From NCBI RefSeq assembly GCF_900446255.1, contig NZ_UIGI01000001.1, forward strand, positions 3,188,763 to 3,252,762: 64,000 nucleotides of DNA. The letters are read 5' to 3'. Each line of letters opens with the position of its first letter. Positions within the stretch are counted from its first letter, which is position 1. The stretch comes from Buttiauxella agrestis (GTDB lineage: Bacteria; Pseudomonadota; Gammaproteobacteria; Enterobacterales; Enterobacteriaceae). The notes under the pieces are model-generated. The model searched no databases and had not been told where the DNA came from. It saw only the letters and a program-made list of their open reading frames with translations. Position numbers and translations under genes: made by a program. Below are positions 39,917 to 50,252 of the stretch, piece after piece.

Positions 39917-40557
39917 CGCACCCGAATCCCTTCAATAATCATCCGCTGCACGTTTTCAACCGTGCGGCGGAAAAACGCCTCGTCCTGAAGATTGCTGCCC
40001 GCCACCGCTTCAACCTGGCTTGCGAAGTCAGCATAGTGCTGAGTGGTTGCCCACAGCATGAAAATCAAATGGTGCGGGTCAACCGCCGCCAGTTTTCCAC
40101 TCTCGACCCATCCGGCAATAATGGCCGATTTTTCATCCACCAGCGTTTTTAAATCCCCGGTTAATTCTTCTTTTAAAAGCGGTGCCCCTTGCAGCATTTC
40201 GAGGCAGAACAGGCGCGAGGCCTGCGGGTAATCACGTGAAACTTCAAGCTTCAGACGGATGTATTCGCCTATCGCCACCAGCGGCTGTAAATCTTCACGA
40301 AAAGCACGTAACGGCGCCAGCCAGATATCCAGAATTTGTTTGAGCACCGCGACATAGAGCGCTTCTTTGGAAGGGTAATAATAGAGAAGATTGGTTTTCG
40401 ACACTTCGGCACGCTCAGCGACCTGCTCGATGCTGGTGCCGTGAATGCCAAACTGGGAGAAAAACTCCAGTCCCGCCGCCAGAATAGCCTGCTTTTTCGC
40501 TGCGACCGCACGCATGCGCCGTCCGGTTTCTTTGGTTGCTGCGCCACCTTGTGCCAT
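39913..40557 (-). CDS. rutR: Pyrimidine-responsive regulator RutR
   Basis: A 214-residue TetR-family regulator (212 in E. coli). The helix-turn-helix with SIEQVAERAEVSKTNLLYYY is followed by YPSKEALYVAVLKQILDIWL and by the C-terminal ligand domain, which binds uracil or thymine in E. coli. Without ligand it represses the rut operon and acts at several pyrimidine and purine genes. It is divergent from rutA. The start MAQGGAATKE at 40557 was chosen to fit the family length. Confidence 0.94.
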   Translation of the reverse strand: MAQGGAATKETGRRMRAVAAKKQAILAAGLEFFSQFGIHGTSIEQVAERAEVSKTNLLYYYPSKEALYVAVLKQILDIWLAPLRAFREDLQPLVAIGEYIRLKLEVSRDYPQASRLFCLEMLQGAPLLKEELTGDLKTLVDEKSAIIAGWVESGKLAAVDPHHLIFMLWATTQHYADFASQVEAVAGSNLQDEAFFRRTVENVQRMIIEGIRVR

Positions 40558-40632
40558 GCCATTTCTCTTTATTCGGTTTTGCCCAACAGCATAGCAAAAG
40601 CGCCTGACGACAACGATCTGTTTGCGCCCCTT

Positions 40633-40649
40633 TGCACCCTCAACGCGCA
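40633..40649 (+). promoter_or_regulatory. Candidate NtrC enhancer site of the rut operon
   Basis: TGCACC-CTCAA-CGCGCA matches ten of twelve defined positions of the NtrC dyad (TGCACC-N5-GGTGCA). It lies about 130-150 bases upstream of the predicted sigma-54 start, a normal enhancer distance. Confidence 0.6.
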
Positions 40650-40676
40650 CTGACGCCTGTTTTTTGTGCATTCATT

Positions 40677-40692
40677 TTGACCAAACAGTCTG
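40677..40692 (+). promoter_or_regulatory. Candidate RutR operator
   Basis: TTGACCA-AA-CAGTCTG: the left arm is a perfect RutR half-site (consensus TTGACCA-NN-TGGTCAA), the right arm keeps only GTC. It lies between the NtrC site and the promoter, in the rutR-rutA intergenic region where RutR binds in E. coli. Confidence 0.55.
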
Positions 40693-40756
40693 ATTTTAAT
40701 ACATCAAAAATAGAAACCAATTATCAACATGATGATAACAAAACAGTTTTCCAACC

Positions 40757-40772
40757 TGGCATCCGGCTTGCA
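40757..40772 (+). promoter_or_regulatory. Sigma-54 promoter of rutABCDEFG
   Basis: TGGCAT-CCGGC-TTGCA matches the sigma-54 consensus (TGGCAC-N5-TTGCA), with GG and GC exactly 12 bases apart. Transcription would start near 40783, giving a leader of about 30 bases before rutA. This agrees with nitrogen (NtrC) control of the rut operon reported in E. coli. Confidence 0.85.
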
Positions 40773-40812
40773 AAGACTCAACTGAAAGCAACCATTTCCA
40801 GAGAGGCTTGTG

Positions 40813-41904
40813 ATGAAAATTGGCGTATTCGTTCCTATCGGCAACAACGGCTGGTTAATTTCTACTAACGCGCCGCAATACATGCCCACGTTTGAGCTGA
40901 ACAAAGCGATTGTGCAAAAAGCTGAATATTACGATTTCGACTTTGCCCTCTCGATGATCAAACTGCGCGGCTTTGGCGGCAAAACCGAATTTTGGGATCA
41001 TAACCTCGAGTCGTTCAGCCTGATGGCAGGGCTTGCGGCGGTGACGTCCAAAATTCAGATCTACGCGACGGCGGCCACGCTCACATTGCCGCCTGCTATC
41101 GTGGCGCGAATGGCATCGACCATTGATTCCATCGCACCGGGGCGCTTTGGGGTGAATCTGGTGACTGGCTGGCAGAAACCGGAATACGAGCAAATGGGCA
41201 TCTGGCCGGGCGATGAATATTTCGCTCGCCGCTACGACTACCTTTCTGAATACGCCACGGTGCTGCGCGATTTGTGGGGAACCGGGCAAAGTGATTTAAA
41301 AGGTGAGTTTTTCACCATGAACGATTGCCGCTTAAGCCCGCGTCCCTCTCAGCCAGTGAAAATGATTTGCGCCGGGCAGAGCGATGCCGGCATGGCGTTT
41401 TCTGCCGAATATGCCGATTACAACTTCTGCTTTGGCAAAGGCGTTAACACGCCAACCGCCTTCGCTCCCACTGCCGCGCGCATGGTTGAAGCGGCGCAAA
41501 TAACCGGGCGCGATGTCGGTTCCTATGTGCTGTTTATGATTATCGCCGATGAAACCGACGAGGCCGCCCGCGCCAAATGGGAGCACTACAAAGCGGGTGC
41601 CGATGAAGAAGCGCTGGCCTGGTTGACCGAACAAAGTCAAAAAGACACACGTTCCGGTTCCGATACCAACGTGCGCCAGATGGCGGACCCCACTTCAGCC
41701 GTGAATATCAACATGGGCACCCTGGTGGGTTCTTACGCCACCGTCGCCCGTCTGCTGGATGAAGTCGCCACCGTTCCGGGTGCTGAAGGCGTGCTGCTCA
41801 CCTTTGATGATTTCCTCGCTGGCATTGAAGCTTTCGGCGAAAAAATCCAACCCCTGATGCAGTCGCGCGCGCATCTTTCCCCTTCTGCTCGCGAGGTGGC
41901 GTGA
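40813..41904 (+). CDS. rutA: Pyrimidine monooxygenase RutA
   Basis: A 363-residue flavin monooxygenase of the luciferase-like family. [17 protein letters not shown] at the start, [20 protein letters not shown] and [17 protein letters not shown] are hallmark blocks. With reduced FMN from RutF it cleaves the uracil ring between N3 and C4, giving ureidoacrylate peracid. The ATG at 40813 is taken as the start; a GTG at 40810 is possible. It is the first gene of the rut operon and its stop overlaps the rutB start (TGATG). Confidence 0.96.
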   Translation: MKIGVFVPIGNNGWLISTNAPQYMPTFELNKAIVQKAEYYDFDFALSMIKLRGFGGKTEFWDHNLESFSLMAGLAAVTSKIQIYATAATLTLPPAIVARMASTIDSIAPGRFGVNLVTGWQKPEYEQMGIWPGDEYFARRYDYLSEYATVLRDLWGTGQSDLKGEFFTMNDCRLSPRPSQPVKMICAGQSDAGMAFSAEYADYNFCFGKGVNTPTAFAPTAARMVEAAQITGRDVGSYVLFMIIADETDEAARAKWEHYKAGADEEALAWLTEQSQKDTRSGSDTNVRQMADPTSAVNINMGTLVGSYATVARLLDEVATVPGAEGVLLTFDDFLAGIEAFGEKIQPLMQSRAHLSPSAREVA

Positions 41905-42602
41905 TGAAACAAATCACTCTTGATGCTCGCCCCGAAGCCATCACGTTTGCGGCTGAACAGACGGCGCTGATTGTCGTCGATATGCAAAATGCTTACGCAA
42001 GCCAGGGCGGTTATCTGGACCTTGCGGGCTTTGATGTTTCAGCAACCAAACCGGTTATCGAAAACATTAAAACAGCGGTGGCCGCCGCTCGCGAAGCTGG
42101 CATGTTGATTGTCTGGTTCCAGAACGGTTGGGACAGCGATTATGTCGAAGCTGGCGGGCTAGGTTCGCCGAATTTCCACAAGTCCAACGCCCTCAAAACC
42201 ATGCGCAAGCAGCCGGAGTTACAGGGAAAACTGCTGGCAAAAGGTAGCTGGGATTACCAACTGGTGGACGAACTGGTGCCGCAACCAGGCGATATCGTGT
42301 TGCCTAAACCCCGCTACAGCGGTTTCTTTAACACGCCGCTGGATAGCATTTTGCGCTCGCGGGGCATTCGCCACCTGGTGTTTACCGGTATCGCCACCAA
42401 CGTTTGCGTGGAATCGACACTGCGCGATGGCTTTTTCCTCGAATATTTTGGCGTGGTGTTAGCCGACGCCACGCATCAGGCTGGACCTGCGTTTGCGCAG
42501 CAAGCCGCACTTTTCAATATTGAAACCTTCTTTGGTTGGGTGAGCGACGTCGGCACGTTTTGCCAGGCGTTACAGCCGCCATCCCTTGCCCGAATTGCCT
42601 GA
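41904..42602 (+). CDS. rutB: Ureidoacrylate amidohydrolase RutB
   Basis: A 232-residue isochorismatase-fold hydrolase. [20 protein letters not shown] holds the catalytic Asp, [15 protein letters not shown] the Lys, and [17 protein letters not shown] the Cys of the D-K-C triad. It hydrolyses the ring-opened product of RutA, releasing ammonia and carbamate and leaving aminoacrylate. Its ATG shares one base with the rutA stop, so translation is coupled. Fifteen bases separate it from rutC. Confidence 0.95.
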   Translation: MKQITLDARPEAITFAAEQTALIVVDMQNAYASQGGYLDLAGFDVSATKPVIENIKTAVAAAREAGMLIVWFQNGWDSDYVEAGGLGSPNFHKSNALKTMRKQPELQGKLLAKGSWDYQLVDELVPQPGDIVLPKPRYSGFFNTPLDSILRSRGIRHLVFTGIATNVCVESTLRDGFFLEYFGVVLADATHQAGPAFAQQAALFNIETFFGWVSDVGTFCQALQPPSLARIA

Positions 42603-42616
42603 ACAGGAGAATGCCG

Positions 42617-43003
42617 ATGCCGAAATCTGTGATTATTCCGCCGGGAACCACAACCCCTATCGCGCCATTTGTACCGGGTACCTTGGCCGATGGTGTGGTG
42701 TATGTCTCCGGAACGTTGCCGTTCGATAAGCAAAACAATGTGGTGTATGTCGGAGACGCCAAAGCCCAGACGCGCCATGTGCTGGAAACCATAAAATTGG
42801 TGATTGAAACCGCAGGCGGCACCCTGAATGACGTGACGTTTAACTCGATTTTCATCACCGACTGGAGCAACTACGCCGCCATCAACGAAGTGTACGCCGA
42901 GTTTTTCCCCGGTGAAAAACCGGCCCGATTCTGCATTCAGTGCGGGCTGGTAAAACCCGACGCGTTGGTTGAAATCGCCAGCGTCGCGCATATCGGGAAA
43001 TAG
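42617..43003 (+). CDS. rutC: RidA-family aminoacrylate deaminase RutC
   Basis: A 128-residue YjgF/RidA-family protein. [19 protein letters not shown] and [18 protein letters not shown] (Arg and active-site pocket) define the family. In the Rut pathway it hastens removal of the amino group from 3-aminoacrylate. Two starts are possible (42611 and 42617); the second is better spaced from CAGGAG. It is followed after three bases by rutD. Confidence 0.95.
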   Translation: MPKSVIIPPGTTTPIAPFVPGTLADGVVYVSGTLPFDKQNNVVYVGDAKAQTRHVLETIKLVIETAGGTLNDVTFNSIFITDWSNYAAINEVYAEFFPGEKPARFCIQCGLVKPDALVEIASVAHIGK

Positions 43004-43006
43004 CTT

Positions 43007-43819
43007 ATGCAAATTGAGCTGACTCCAGCACCCTTCCCCGACGCCCCCGTTCTGCTCTTGATTGCCGGGCTTGGAGGAACTGGCAATTACTGGCTGCCAC
43101 AACGCGCGGCACTGAGCGAACATTACCAACTGGTGGTGTACGACCAGCGCGGGACGGGTGTGAACCGCGAGCCGCTACCCGCTGATTACTCGCTTGCCGA
43201 TATGGCCTATGAAATCCACAGCGCCGTGTTGCAACAGGGCATTACGCATTACAGCGTGCTCGGGCATGCGCTCGGCGGGCTGGTCGCCCTGCAACTGGCG
43301 CTGGACTACCCGGCGTCTATTGAGCGCATTGCGATAATTAATGGCTGGTTGCAGCTCAATGCTCATACGCGGCGCTGTTTTGCGGTGCGTGAAACGCTGC
43401 TGCGCGATAGTGGCCCAACCGCCTATTTGCAGGCTCAACCGCTCTTTCTCTACCCGGCAGACTGGATGGCGGCGAATCAGCCGCGCCTCGAGGCCGAAGA
43501 AGCCATGCACAATGCGCACTTTCAGGGAGCTGAAAATCTGACTCGCCGCCTGAATGCGCTGAAGGCGGCTGATTTCCACGACACAGCCGCACATATTCAC
43601 CAGCCGGTGCTGTTGATTTGCTCCCGCGACGATCTGCTGGTGCCGTGGAATTGTTCTGTGGAATTACATGAATCGCTGCCTCAAAGTACGCTTGAGGTGA
43701 TGCCATGGGGTGGACACGCCTGCAACGTCACTGACGCGAATAATTTTAATCAACGGTTTCTCAACGCAATGAGCGCTTTGCAGCAAACCGAACCCTCTTT
43801 TCAGAAGGAAAATGTATGA
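43007..43819 (+). CDS. rutD: Alpha/beta hydrolase RutD
   Basis: A 270-residue alpha/beta hydrolase. [14 protein letters not shown] is the oxyanion-hole region and [15 protein letters not shown] sits where the nucleophile elbow is; Ala replaces the usual Ser, as in E. coli RutD (GHALGAL). [10 protein letters not shown] holds the His. RutD is proposed to aid decarboxylation or hydrolysis of aminoacrylate-derived products. It overlaps rutE by four bases (ATGA). Confidence 0.93.
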   Translation: MQIELTPAPFPDAPVLLLIAGLGGTGNYWLPQRAALSEHYQLVVYDQRGTGVNREPLPADYSLADMAYEIHSAVLQQGITHYSVLGHALGGLVALQLALDYPASIERIAIINGWLQLNAHTRRCFAVRETLLRDSGPTAYLQAQPLFLYPADWMAANQPRLEAEEAMHNAHFQGAENLTRRLNALKAADFHDTAAHIHQPVLLICSRDDLLVPWNCSVELHESLPQSTLEVMPWGGHACNVTDANNFNQRFLNAMSALQQTEPSFQKENV

Positions 43820-44406
43820 GTCATGCCCTCTCAAGCGAGGCGCTGGAAACGCTGTTTACCGGCGCACGAACCCACAGCGCGTGGCTGGATAAACCGGTGA
43901 GTGATACCCAGCTTGCCGAGATTTATAACCTGCTGCGCCTTGGCCCGACCTCCGCCAACTGTTCGCCTGCGCGCTTTTTATTTGTCCGCAGCCCGGAGGC
44001 AAAAGCACGTCTTAAACCCGCGCTGTCATCGGGCAATATCGACAAAACCATGAGCGCGCCCGTGACCGCCATCGTGGCCTGGGATCCGGCTTTCTTTGAA
44101 CAATTGCCGACGTTGTTCCCCTACGCCGACGCCCGCGCCTGGTTTACCTCAAGCCCGGAGCTGGCAGAAGAAACGGCATTTCGCAACAGTTCCATGCAGG
44201 CGGCCTATCTGATTGCGGCCTGTCGGGCGCTCGGTTTAGACACCGGGCCGATGTCCGGTTTTGACCGTGAAAAAGTCGATACGGCGTTTTTCAGCGCCAG
44301 CGGCTGGAAAAGTAATTTGCTGATAAACATCGGTTATGGCGACCCGGCAAAAGCCCATACGCGTCTGCCACGTTTAGCATTTGAAGCCGCTTGCCGCGTG
44401 GCTTAA
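43816..44406 (+). CDS. rutE: Malonic semialdehyde reductase RutE
   Basis: A 196-residue nitroreductase-family flavoprotein, equal in length to E. coli Rut[21 protein letters not shown] and [16 protein letters not shown] bind FMN and substrate. It reduces toxic malonic semialdehyde to 3-hydroxypropionate, the excreted end product of the pathway. It is coupled to rutD by a four-base overlap and followed by rutF after nine bases. Confidence 0.94.
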   Translation: MSHALSSEALETLFTGARTHSAWLDKPVSDTQLAEIYNLLRLGPTSANCSPARFLFVRSPEAKARLKPALSSGNIDKTMSAPVTAIVAWDPAFFEQLPTLFPYADARAWFTSSPELAEETAFRNSSMQAAYLIAACRALGLDTGPMSGFDREKVDTAFFSASGWKSNLLINIGYGDPAKAHTRLPRLAFEAACRVA

Positions 44407-44415
44407 GGAGCAAAG

Positions 44416-44904
44416 ATGATTGAGAAACAAATCTTCCGCGATGCGATGTCGTGCCTGGGGGCGGCGGTGAATATCGTCACCACCGACGGCCCTGCCGGAC
44501 GCGCAGGCTTTACCGCATCAGCGGTGTGCAGCGTCACCGACGACCCGCCAACTTTGCTGGTTTGCCTGAATCGTAGCGCTTCGGTGTGGCCGATTTTTAG
44601 CCGCAATGAAGCGCTATGTGTCAACACTCTGGCCGCCGGACACGAAGCGTTATCCAATCTGTTTGGTGGAAAAACCGCCATGACCGAGCGCTTTTCTGCC
44701 GCGCGCTGGCGAAACGGCGCGACAGGCTGTCCGCAACTTGAAGGGGCCATTGTCTCTTTTGATTGCCGTATCAGCCAGGTCGTCAGTGTGGGCACGCATG
44801 ACATTTTATTCTGTGAATTAGTGGCTCTTGAACGTAACGACGAGTCCCACGGTCTGGTGTGGTTTGACCGTGGCTATCACCAACTGATGCGGCCTGCCTG
44901 TTAG
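44416..44904 (+). CDS. rutF: Flavin reductase RutF
   Basis: A 162-residue flavin reductase-like protein. [19 protein letters not shown] and [20 protein letters not shown] form the FMN-binding split barrel. It supplies reduced FMN to RutA using NADH. AAGGAG lies six bases before the ATG at 44416. It precedes the permease gene rutG by 28 bases. Confidence 0.94.
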   Translation: MIEKQIFRDAMSCLGAAVNIVTTDGPAGRAGFTASAVCSVTDDPPTLLVCLNRSASVWPIFSRNEALCVNTLAAGHEALSNLFGGKTAMTERFSAARWRNGATGCPQLEGAIVSFDCRISQVVSVGTHDILFCELVALERNDESHGLVWFDRGYHQLMRPAC

Positions 44905-44932
44905 CCGAAACGTGTTCCCTCTGGAGATGAAT

Positions 44933-46252
44933 ATGGCGAATTCCTGGTTTCCACAATGGCGTAAAAAATCTGCGATAACGGAAGGCGGAGTCATCGCCCC
45001 TGACGAAACGCTGCCGCTCGGTCAAACGCTGGTGATGGGCGTGCAGCATGCGGTGGCGATGTTTGGCGCAACGGTACTGATGCCGCTTTTGATGGGGCTT
45101 GATCCTAATTTGTCGATATTAATGTCGGGGGTTGGGACGCTGCTATTCTTCCTGGTCACCGGAGGGCGCGTGCCGAGTTACTTAGGCTCGAGTGCCGCGT
45201 TTGTCGGCGTGGTGATTGCTGTTACTGGTTTTAACGGGCAAGGCTTAAACCCACATTTAAGCGTGGCGCTCGGCGGAATTATTGCCTGCGGCCTGGTGTA
45301 TACGCTGATTGGGTTTGTGGTGATGAAGGCCGGAACGCGCTGGATTGAACGGCTGATGCCGCCCGTCGTGACCGGTGCTGTGGTGATGGCCATCGGCCTG
45401 AATCTGGCACCCATTGCGGTACGTGGCGTTTCAGCCAGCAGTTTCGATAGCTGGATGGCGGTCATGACGGTGATGTGTATCGGGCTGGTTGCGGTGTTTA
45501 CCCGAGGCATGATCCAGCGCTTGTTAATTCTGATTGGCCTCATTCTCGCCTGCGCCATTTACGCGGTGCTGGCAAATGGTTTTGGCTTCGGTAAACCGGT
45601 GGATTTTGCGCTGATCGGTGCTGCGGCATGGTTCGGTGTTCCGCAAATGACTTCGCCGACATTTAACGTGCAGGCGATGATGCTGATTGCGCCCGTGGCG
45701 GTGATTCTGGTGGCAGAAAACCTCGGGCATTTAAAAGCCGTTGCCGGGATGACGGGTAAAAATATGGACCCGTACATCGGTAAAGCGTTTGTCGGTGATG
45801 GCCTGGCAACCATGCTTTCAGGCTCGGTCGGTGGCAGCGGCGTGACGACTTACGCGGAAAATATCGGTGTGATGGCGGTGACAAAAGTCTATTCAATACT
45901 CGTGTTTGTCGCCGCGTCCGGCATCGCCATGTTATTGGGTTTTTCACCAAAATTTGGCGCGCTTATCCATACTATTCCAGGGCCAGTGATTGGCGGCGCA
46001 TCCATTGTGGTGTTTGGCTTGATAGCCGTAGCAGGCGCACGGATTTGGGTGCAGCACAATGTTGATTTAAGCCAGAACGGCAACCTGATTATGGTGGCGG
46101 TCACGCTGGTTTTAGGGGCGGGTGATTTCGCCTTAACGATCGGTGGTTTCACGCTCGGCGGGATTGGGACGGCTACTTTTGGCGCGATTATACTGAACGC
46201 GATTTTGAGCCGCCGCCCGGCGGTTATTGCCGACAGCGCAGTCGTTCCGTAA
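44933..46252 (+). CDS. rutG: Pyrimidine permease RutG
   Basis: A 439-residue NCS2-family (uracil/xanthine) permease with about 14 membrane segments. GVQHAVAMFGATVLMPLLMG is the conserved segment 1 motif, and VAENLGHLKAVAGMTGKN and GSGVTTYAENIGVMAVTKVY form the substrate site. It imports pyrimidines for the rut pathway. The ATG at 44933 is best spaced from CTGGAG; earlier ATG and GTG codons exist at 44927 and 44912. It is the last rut gene and is followed by a REP pair. Confidence 0.94.
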   Translation: MANSWFPQWRKKSAITEGGVIAPDETLPLGQTLVMGVQHAVAMFGATVLMPLLMGLDPNLSILMSGVGTLLFFLVTGGRVPSYLGSSAAFVGVVIAVTGFNGQGLNPHLSVALGGIIACGLVYTLIGFVVMKAGTRWIERLMPPVVTGAVVMAIGLNLAPIAVRGVSASSFDSWMAVMTVMCIGLVAVFTRGMIQRLLILIGLILACAIYAVLANGFGFGKPVDFALIGAAAWFGVPQMTSPTFNVQAMMLIAPVAVILVAENLGHLKAVAGMTGKNMDPYIGKAFVGDGLATMLSGSVGGSGVTTYAENIGVMAVTKVYSILVFVAASGIAMLLGFSPKFGALIHTIPGPVIGGASIVVFGLIAVAGARIWVQHNVDLSQNGNLIMVAVTLVLGAGDFALTIGGFTLGGIGTATFGAIILNAILSRRPAVIADSAVVP

Positions 46253-46253
46253 C

Positions 46254-46323
46254 TCGGATGACGCTTCGCTTACCCGACCTACAGTAAGTCGTTGTAGGTC
46301 GGGCTAGCGTAGCGACCCCCGAC
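46254..46323. repeat. REP palindrome pair after rutG
   Basis: CGCTTCGCTTACCCGACCTACA and its inverted partner TGTAGGTCGGGCTAGCGTAGCG are joined by a 12-base spacer. This is an enterobacterial REP/BIME pair between the convergent rutG and EamA genes, likely able to form a long stem that stops or stabilises transcripts. Confidence 0.85.
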
Positions 46324-46343
46324 AAAACAGACATATCCGGTCT

Positions 46344-47252
46344 CTACAAAGCTGAGAGTGATTCCTGCTTCTTTTTGCGTTTCAGTTTTAGCTCGCTGAC
46401 CAACACGCCCAGCACAATCAACGCGCCACCCAGCAGTGCCAACATCGGTAAACGCTCCCCGGCAATACGCCCGAAAATACCTGCCCAAACCGGTTCGCCA
46501 GTGTAAATCACCGTCGCTCGCGTCGGGGAAACGCTGCGTTGCGCCCAGTTCATCGTCACTTGAATAATGGCGCTGAAAATCCCAAGGCCTAACGCAATAG
46601 CCAGTAAATCAGGGGTAAAGGCAGGAACACTTTCGCCCGCCGGAATCATGGTGGCAAACGCAACAATCGAGGCGGTTGCCAGCTGCACAATCGTGACGCG
46701 CTTAATATCCACTTTGCCCGCCCAGGCGCTGATAAGAATGATTTCTGCGGCAATCGCCAGGGCGCTAATCAGCGTGATAATTTCACCCGCGCCAAGCGTT
46801 AACGAGGTGCCGTCCGGCCCGGCAAGAAAAATCAGGCCGATAAATGCGAGTGCTACGCCAATCCACGACATCACACCCGGCATTCTGCCCAGACAAATCC
46901 ATTGCAGCACGGGCACCAGCGGCACGTACATCGCAGTAATAAATGCGGATTTACTGCTGGGAATGGTCTGCAAACCCCAGGTTTGCATGCTGTAACCTAT
47001 CGCAATCGACACCCCGATAAACACACCAGCTTTGACCTCAAGCCAGGTCAGGCCGCGCAATGTTTTTAGCGACAGTAAACCCACCGCCAGCGCGGCGGTG
47101 GCAAAGCGCAATCCGACGAAAAAGAACGGCCCGCTCATCGTCATCGCATATGACACGGCAAGGAATGTCCCACCCCAAAACATAGTGATGAGGATCAGGA
47201 TGGCTTCCTGGGGTTTAATAGCAAATTGGTAACGGCGCAATAGGGCTGACAT
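46344..47252 (-). CDS. EamA-family (DMT) transporter
   Basis: A 302-residue inner membrane protein of the drug/metabolite transporter superfamily. It has ten membrane segments in two EamA repeats; the first starts ILILITMFWGGTFLAVSYAM and the second ends LGGALIVLGVLVSELKLKRK. SSKSAFITAMYVPLVPVLQ is the typical segment 4 motif. Such proteins export amino acids or metabolites, but the substrate cannot be predicted. It lies between rutG and ymdF, where E. coli K-12 has no such gene, so it is a local insertion. Confidence 0.87.
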   Translation of the reverse strand: MSALLRRYQFAIKPQEAILILITMFWGGTFLAVSYAMTMSGPFFFVGLRFATAALAVGLLSLKTLRGLTWLEVKAGVFIGVSIAIGYSMQTWGLQTIPSSKSAFITAMYVPLVPVLQWICLGRMPGVMSWIGVALAFIGLIFLAGPDGTSLTLGAGEIITLISALAIAAEIILISAWAGKVDIKRVTIVQLATASIVAFATMIPAGESVPAFTPDLLAIALGLGIFSAIIQVTMNWAQRSVSPTRATVIYTGEPVWAGIFGRIAGERLPMLALLGGALIVLGVLVSELKLKRKKKQESLSAL

Positions 47253-47323
47253 GGAAATACCGAAGCGGAATAAGCAAGCCGGATAGTGTGCTGTGCGACG
47301 GGGAGCCGTGCAATGGGACAGAC

Positions 47324-47354
47324 AAAATAAAACCGCCGGCTTTCACCGGCGGTT
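47324..47354 (-). terminator. Terminator after ymdF
   Basis: On the minus strand AACCGCCGG-TGAAAG-CCGGCGGTTTTATTTT forms a very stable hairpin followed by a T-rich run, 24 bases past the ymdF stop. Confidence 0.92.
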
Positions 47355-47377
47355 GGGGTTAACCAGGCTGCGTACGA

Positions 47378-47554
47378 TTACTTACTGCTACCTTTGCCGT
47401 GGCTATTTTTGCCCCCTTTCTGGCCTGCTTCTGAGGCACGTTGCGGGTCATTTTTGAAGTTCCCGCCACTATGCTGGCCACCTTTGCGACCTGCTTCTGA
47501 TGCTCTTTCACGGTCTTCAGCGAAATTACCTGACCCACCACGATGGTTTGCCAT
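47378..47554 (-). CDS. ymdF: YmdF, KGG-repeat stress protein
   Basis: A 58-residue hydrophilic protein beginning MANHRGGSGNFAEDRERASE and containing repeated EAGRKGGQHSGGNF-type motifs, which is the KGG family (GsiB/YciG-like). E. coli YmdF is 57 residues. These small proteins are induced by general stress and stationary phase; the mechanism is unknown. The ATG at 47554 follows GGAGG. Position between rutG and wrbA matches E. coli. Confidence 0.93.
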   Translation of the reverse strand: MANHRGGSGNFAEDRERASEAGRKGGQHSGGNFKNDPQRASEAGQKGGKNSHGKGSSK

Positions 47555-48535
<981 letters not shown>

Positions 48536-48555
48536 ATGACGTTCTGGAGGAGAGC

Positions 48556-48783
48556 ATGCAGAATCAACAATCAAAAGTTCATCATGTGGGTGAATGGGCG
48601 AGTTTGAGAAACACTTCTCCTGAAATAGCAGAGGCTATTTTTGAAGTGGCAAAATACGACGAAAAATTAGCTGAGAAAATTTGGGAAGATGGCAACGACG
48701 AAGTCTTAACGTTGGCATTTGAAAAAACGGATAAAGATTCGCTATTTTGGGGCGAGCAAACCATCGAGCGCAAAAACGTTTGA
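48556..48783 (+). CDS. yccJ: YccJ family protein
   Basis: A 75-residue acidic protein with [20 protein letters not shown] and [20 protein letters not shown], matching E. coli YccJ (75 residues). The function is unknown. It is cotranscribed with wrbA. A good ribosome site, GGAGGAGAGC, precedes the ATG at 48556. Confidence 0.94.
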   Translation: MQNQQSKVHHVGEWASLRNTSPEIAEAIFEVAKYDEKLAEKIWEDGNDEVLTLAFEKTDKDSLFWGEQTIERKNV

Positions 48784-48791
48784 CCTGATTT

Positions 48792-48820
48792 CCCCCGCTC
48801 ACGGCGGGGGATCCCCTTTC
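48792..48820 (+). terminator. Likely terminator after yccJ
   Basis: CCCCCGC-TCACG-GCGGGGG hairpin followed by ATCCCCTTTCTTTT. The T-run is interrupted, so strength is uncertain. It lies between the convergent yccJ and agp genes. Confidence 0.45.
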
Positions 48821-48822
48821 TT

Positions 48823-50073
48823 TTACTTCGCTTCTTTCACCGTCTGCGCTAATACTTCAGTGAATTTATCCCATGGGCAAAAACCATTCGCATCGATCGG
48901 GCAACCGTTAAGCTGGAGCGTCACACGCTGCGGAGGTTGTTGCAGGCTTAATACATCCGCCTTACGCAACTGCTCGGTGCTTTGATAGACGTACTCCACC
49001 TTCATCAATTCACGATTGTTATCCGCATCATGCCAGCGCTGGAACATGATTTTGCCACCGATTGGCGTACGTTCATATTGCTCAGGCAATTGATAAGGTT
49101 TGAAATCCAGTGCCGTCAGCAGCGACGCAATGTTGGAGTCATGCCCCACCAGTAACGTGATTTTTGGCCCTTTATTATCATTGCCCGCCAACGCTTTCTG
49201 AATGTATTTGATCAGCGGTGCGGCGACATTTCGCGCCACTTGCGGCGAGGTAAACAGCGTGTCCTGATAACTATTTTTCAACTGGGATAATACCTTCCAC
49301 TGCTGGTCGGTTTTGATTTTCCCCCAGGCGACGTTATCCACCGGGAAGCCTTCGTAATATTGCAACGTGAAGGCATCCACCAGCGAGTTACCGACTTTGA
49401 GCGGGCCGCTTACGCCAGGTTCTTCTGTGGCATTGGCGCTAAATTTGTCTTTCTGCGCAGTCAGGTCACACACCTGTTTTTCTTTGCAAACTGGCGAGTC
49501 TTTGAATGCGACAATTTGCTCCAGCAGCTGGTAGCTGTCGTCCAGTTTGAAGTGCTCGCGCTGGGTTTCCATCGCCTTCAGAGCGGCTTGCTTAAACTCA
49601 GGCGAATCATTGGTGATGACCGGGTTGAAGGTTGGGTCCATGGTGCCCATTTTTTCCTGATGATGGACAGGCACATCACAGCCAGGAAACGCCCCGGTGA
49701 TAAAGAACTGCGCCGTAGCGACGGTGCGTTGCAAGCTGTTAGCGTAGGCGTAAACGTTTTGTGGCGTTGGGCATTCACCACTTTTTACCAGCCCTTGTTC
49801 GGCAAGCCATTCACGTAAGTAATGGCCCATATACACCTCCAGCACGCCGCCTTTAGTGGTGAGTTGGCCACCCGGCACATCCCATTCAGGCCAGGACTGC
49901 GCCGTGGATTGTTCCAGCACGCTGCCATTGTTAGCCAGTGGGGCGCGCAAGTTATGGCGACTCATCAGCAACACTTGTTCAAGTTTGTAACCCTGTGGCG
50001 CGGTTTCGGCGTGCGCCAGTGCAGGTGCGAAGCAAGCCATAGCCAGTAATGTTGCAATCGTTTTTTTATTCAT
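48823..50073 (-). CDS. agp: Periplasmic glucose-1-phosphatase Agp
   Basis: A 416-residue histidine acid phosphatase. The signal peptide ends LAHA-ET near residue 22. [12 protein letters not shown] near residue 36 is the RHGXRXP-type motif with the phosphorylated His, and [12 protein letters not shown] holds the HD acid-base pair. Six or more Cys form disulfides. It hydrolyses glucose-1-phosphate in the periplasm so glucose can be taken up, and can act on phytate. Position near wrbA-yccJ matches E. coli. Confidence 0.95.
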   Translation of the reverse strand: MNKKTIATLLAMACFAPALAHAETAPQGYKLEQVLLMSRHNLRAPLANNGSVLEQSTAQSWPEWDVPGGQLTTKGGVLEVYMGHYLREWLAEQGLVKSGECPTPQNVYAYANSLQRTVATAQFFITGAFPGCDVPVHHQEKMGTMDPTFNPVITNDSPEFKQAALKAMETQREHFKLDDSYQLLEQIVAFKDSPVCKEKQVCDLTAQKDKFSANATEEPGVSGPLKVGNSLVDAFTLQYYEGFPVDNVAWGKIKTDQQWKVLSQLKNSYQDTLFTSPQVARNVAAPLIKYIQKALAGNDNKGPKITLLVGHDSNIASLLTALDFKPYQLPEQYERTPIGGKIMFQRWHDADNNRELMKVEYVYQSTEQLRKADVLSLQQPPQRVTLQLNGCPIDANGFCPWDKFTEVLAQTVKEAK

Positions 50074-50212
50074 CCCTTTATCCTCAAGAGGTTATTGCAT
50101 AACAGTCGCAGGAATTTCGTGCCGCATTCATTTTGGCAGAAAATAGCGCAACCGCCTTTTGAGCCTGTCGCAAAAACAGAGGAAGAAGGAAAACTATTCA
50201 ATCTGGATAATG

Positions 50213-50229
50213 GGTTTTATAATAAAACC
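50213..50229. promoter_or_regulatory. Inverted repeat upstream of the HxlR gene, candidate autoregulatory operator
   Basis: GGTTTTAT-A-ATAAAACC is a perfect 17-base dyad, 23 bases before the HxlR start. A closely similar sequence (50796-50812) lies before the SDR gene; 14 of 17 positions are equal. This fits an operator bound by the dimeric HxlR protein. Confidence 0.6.
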
Positions 50230-50252
50230 AAATGATGTGCTGTGGAGGTCAA

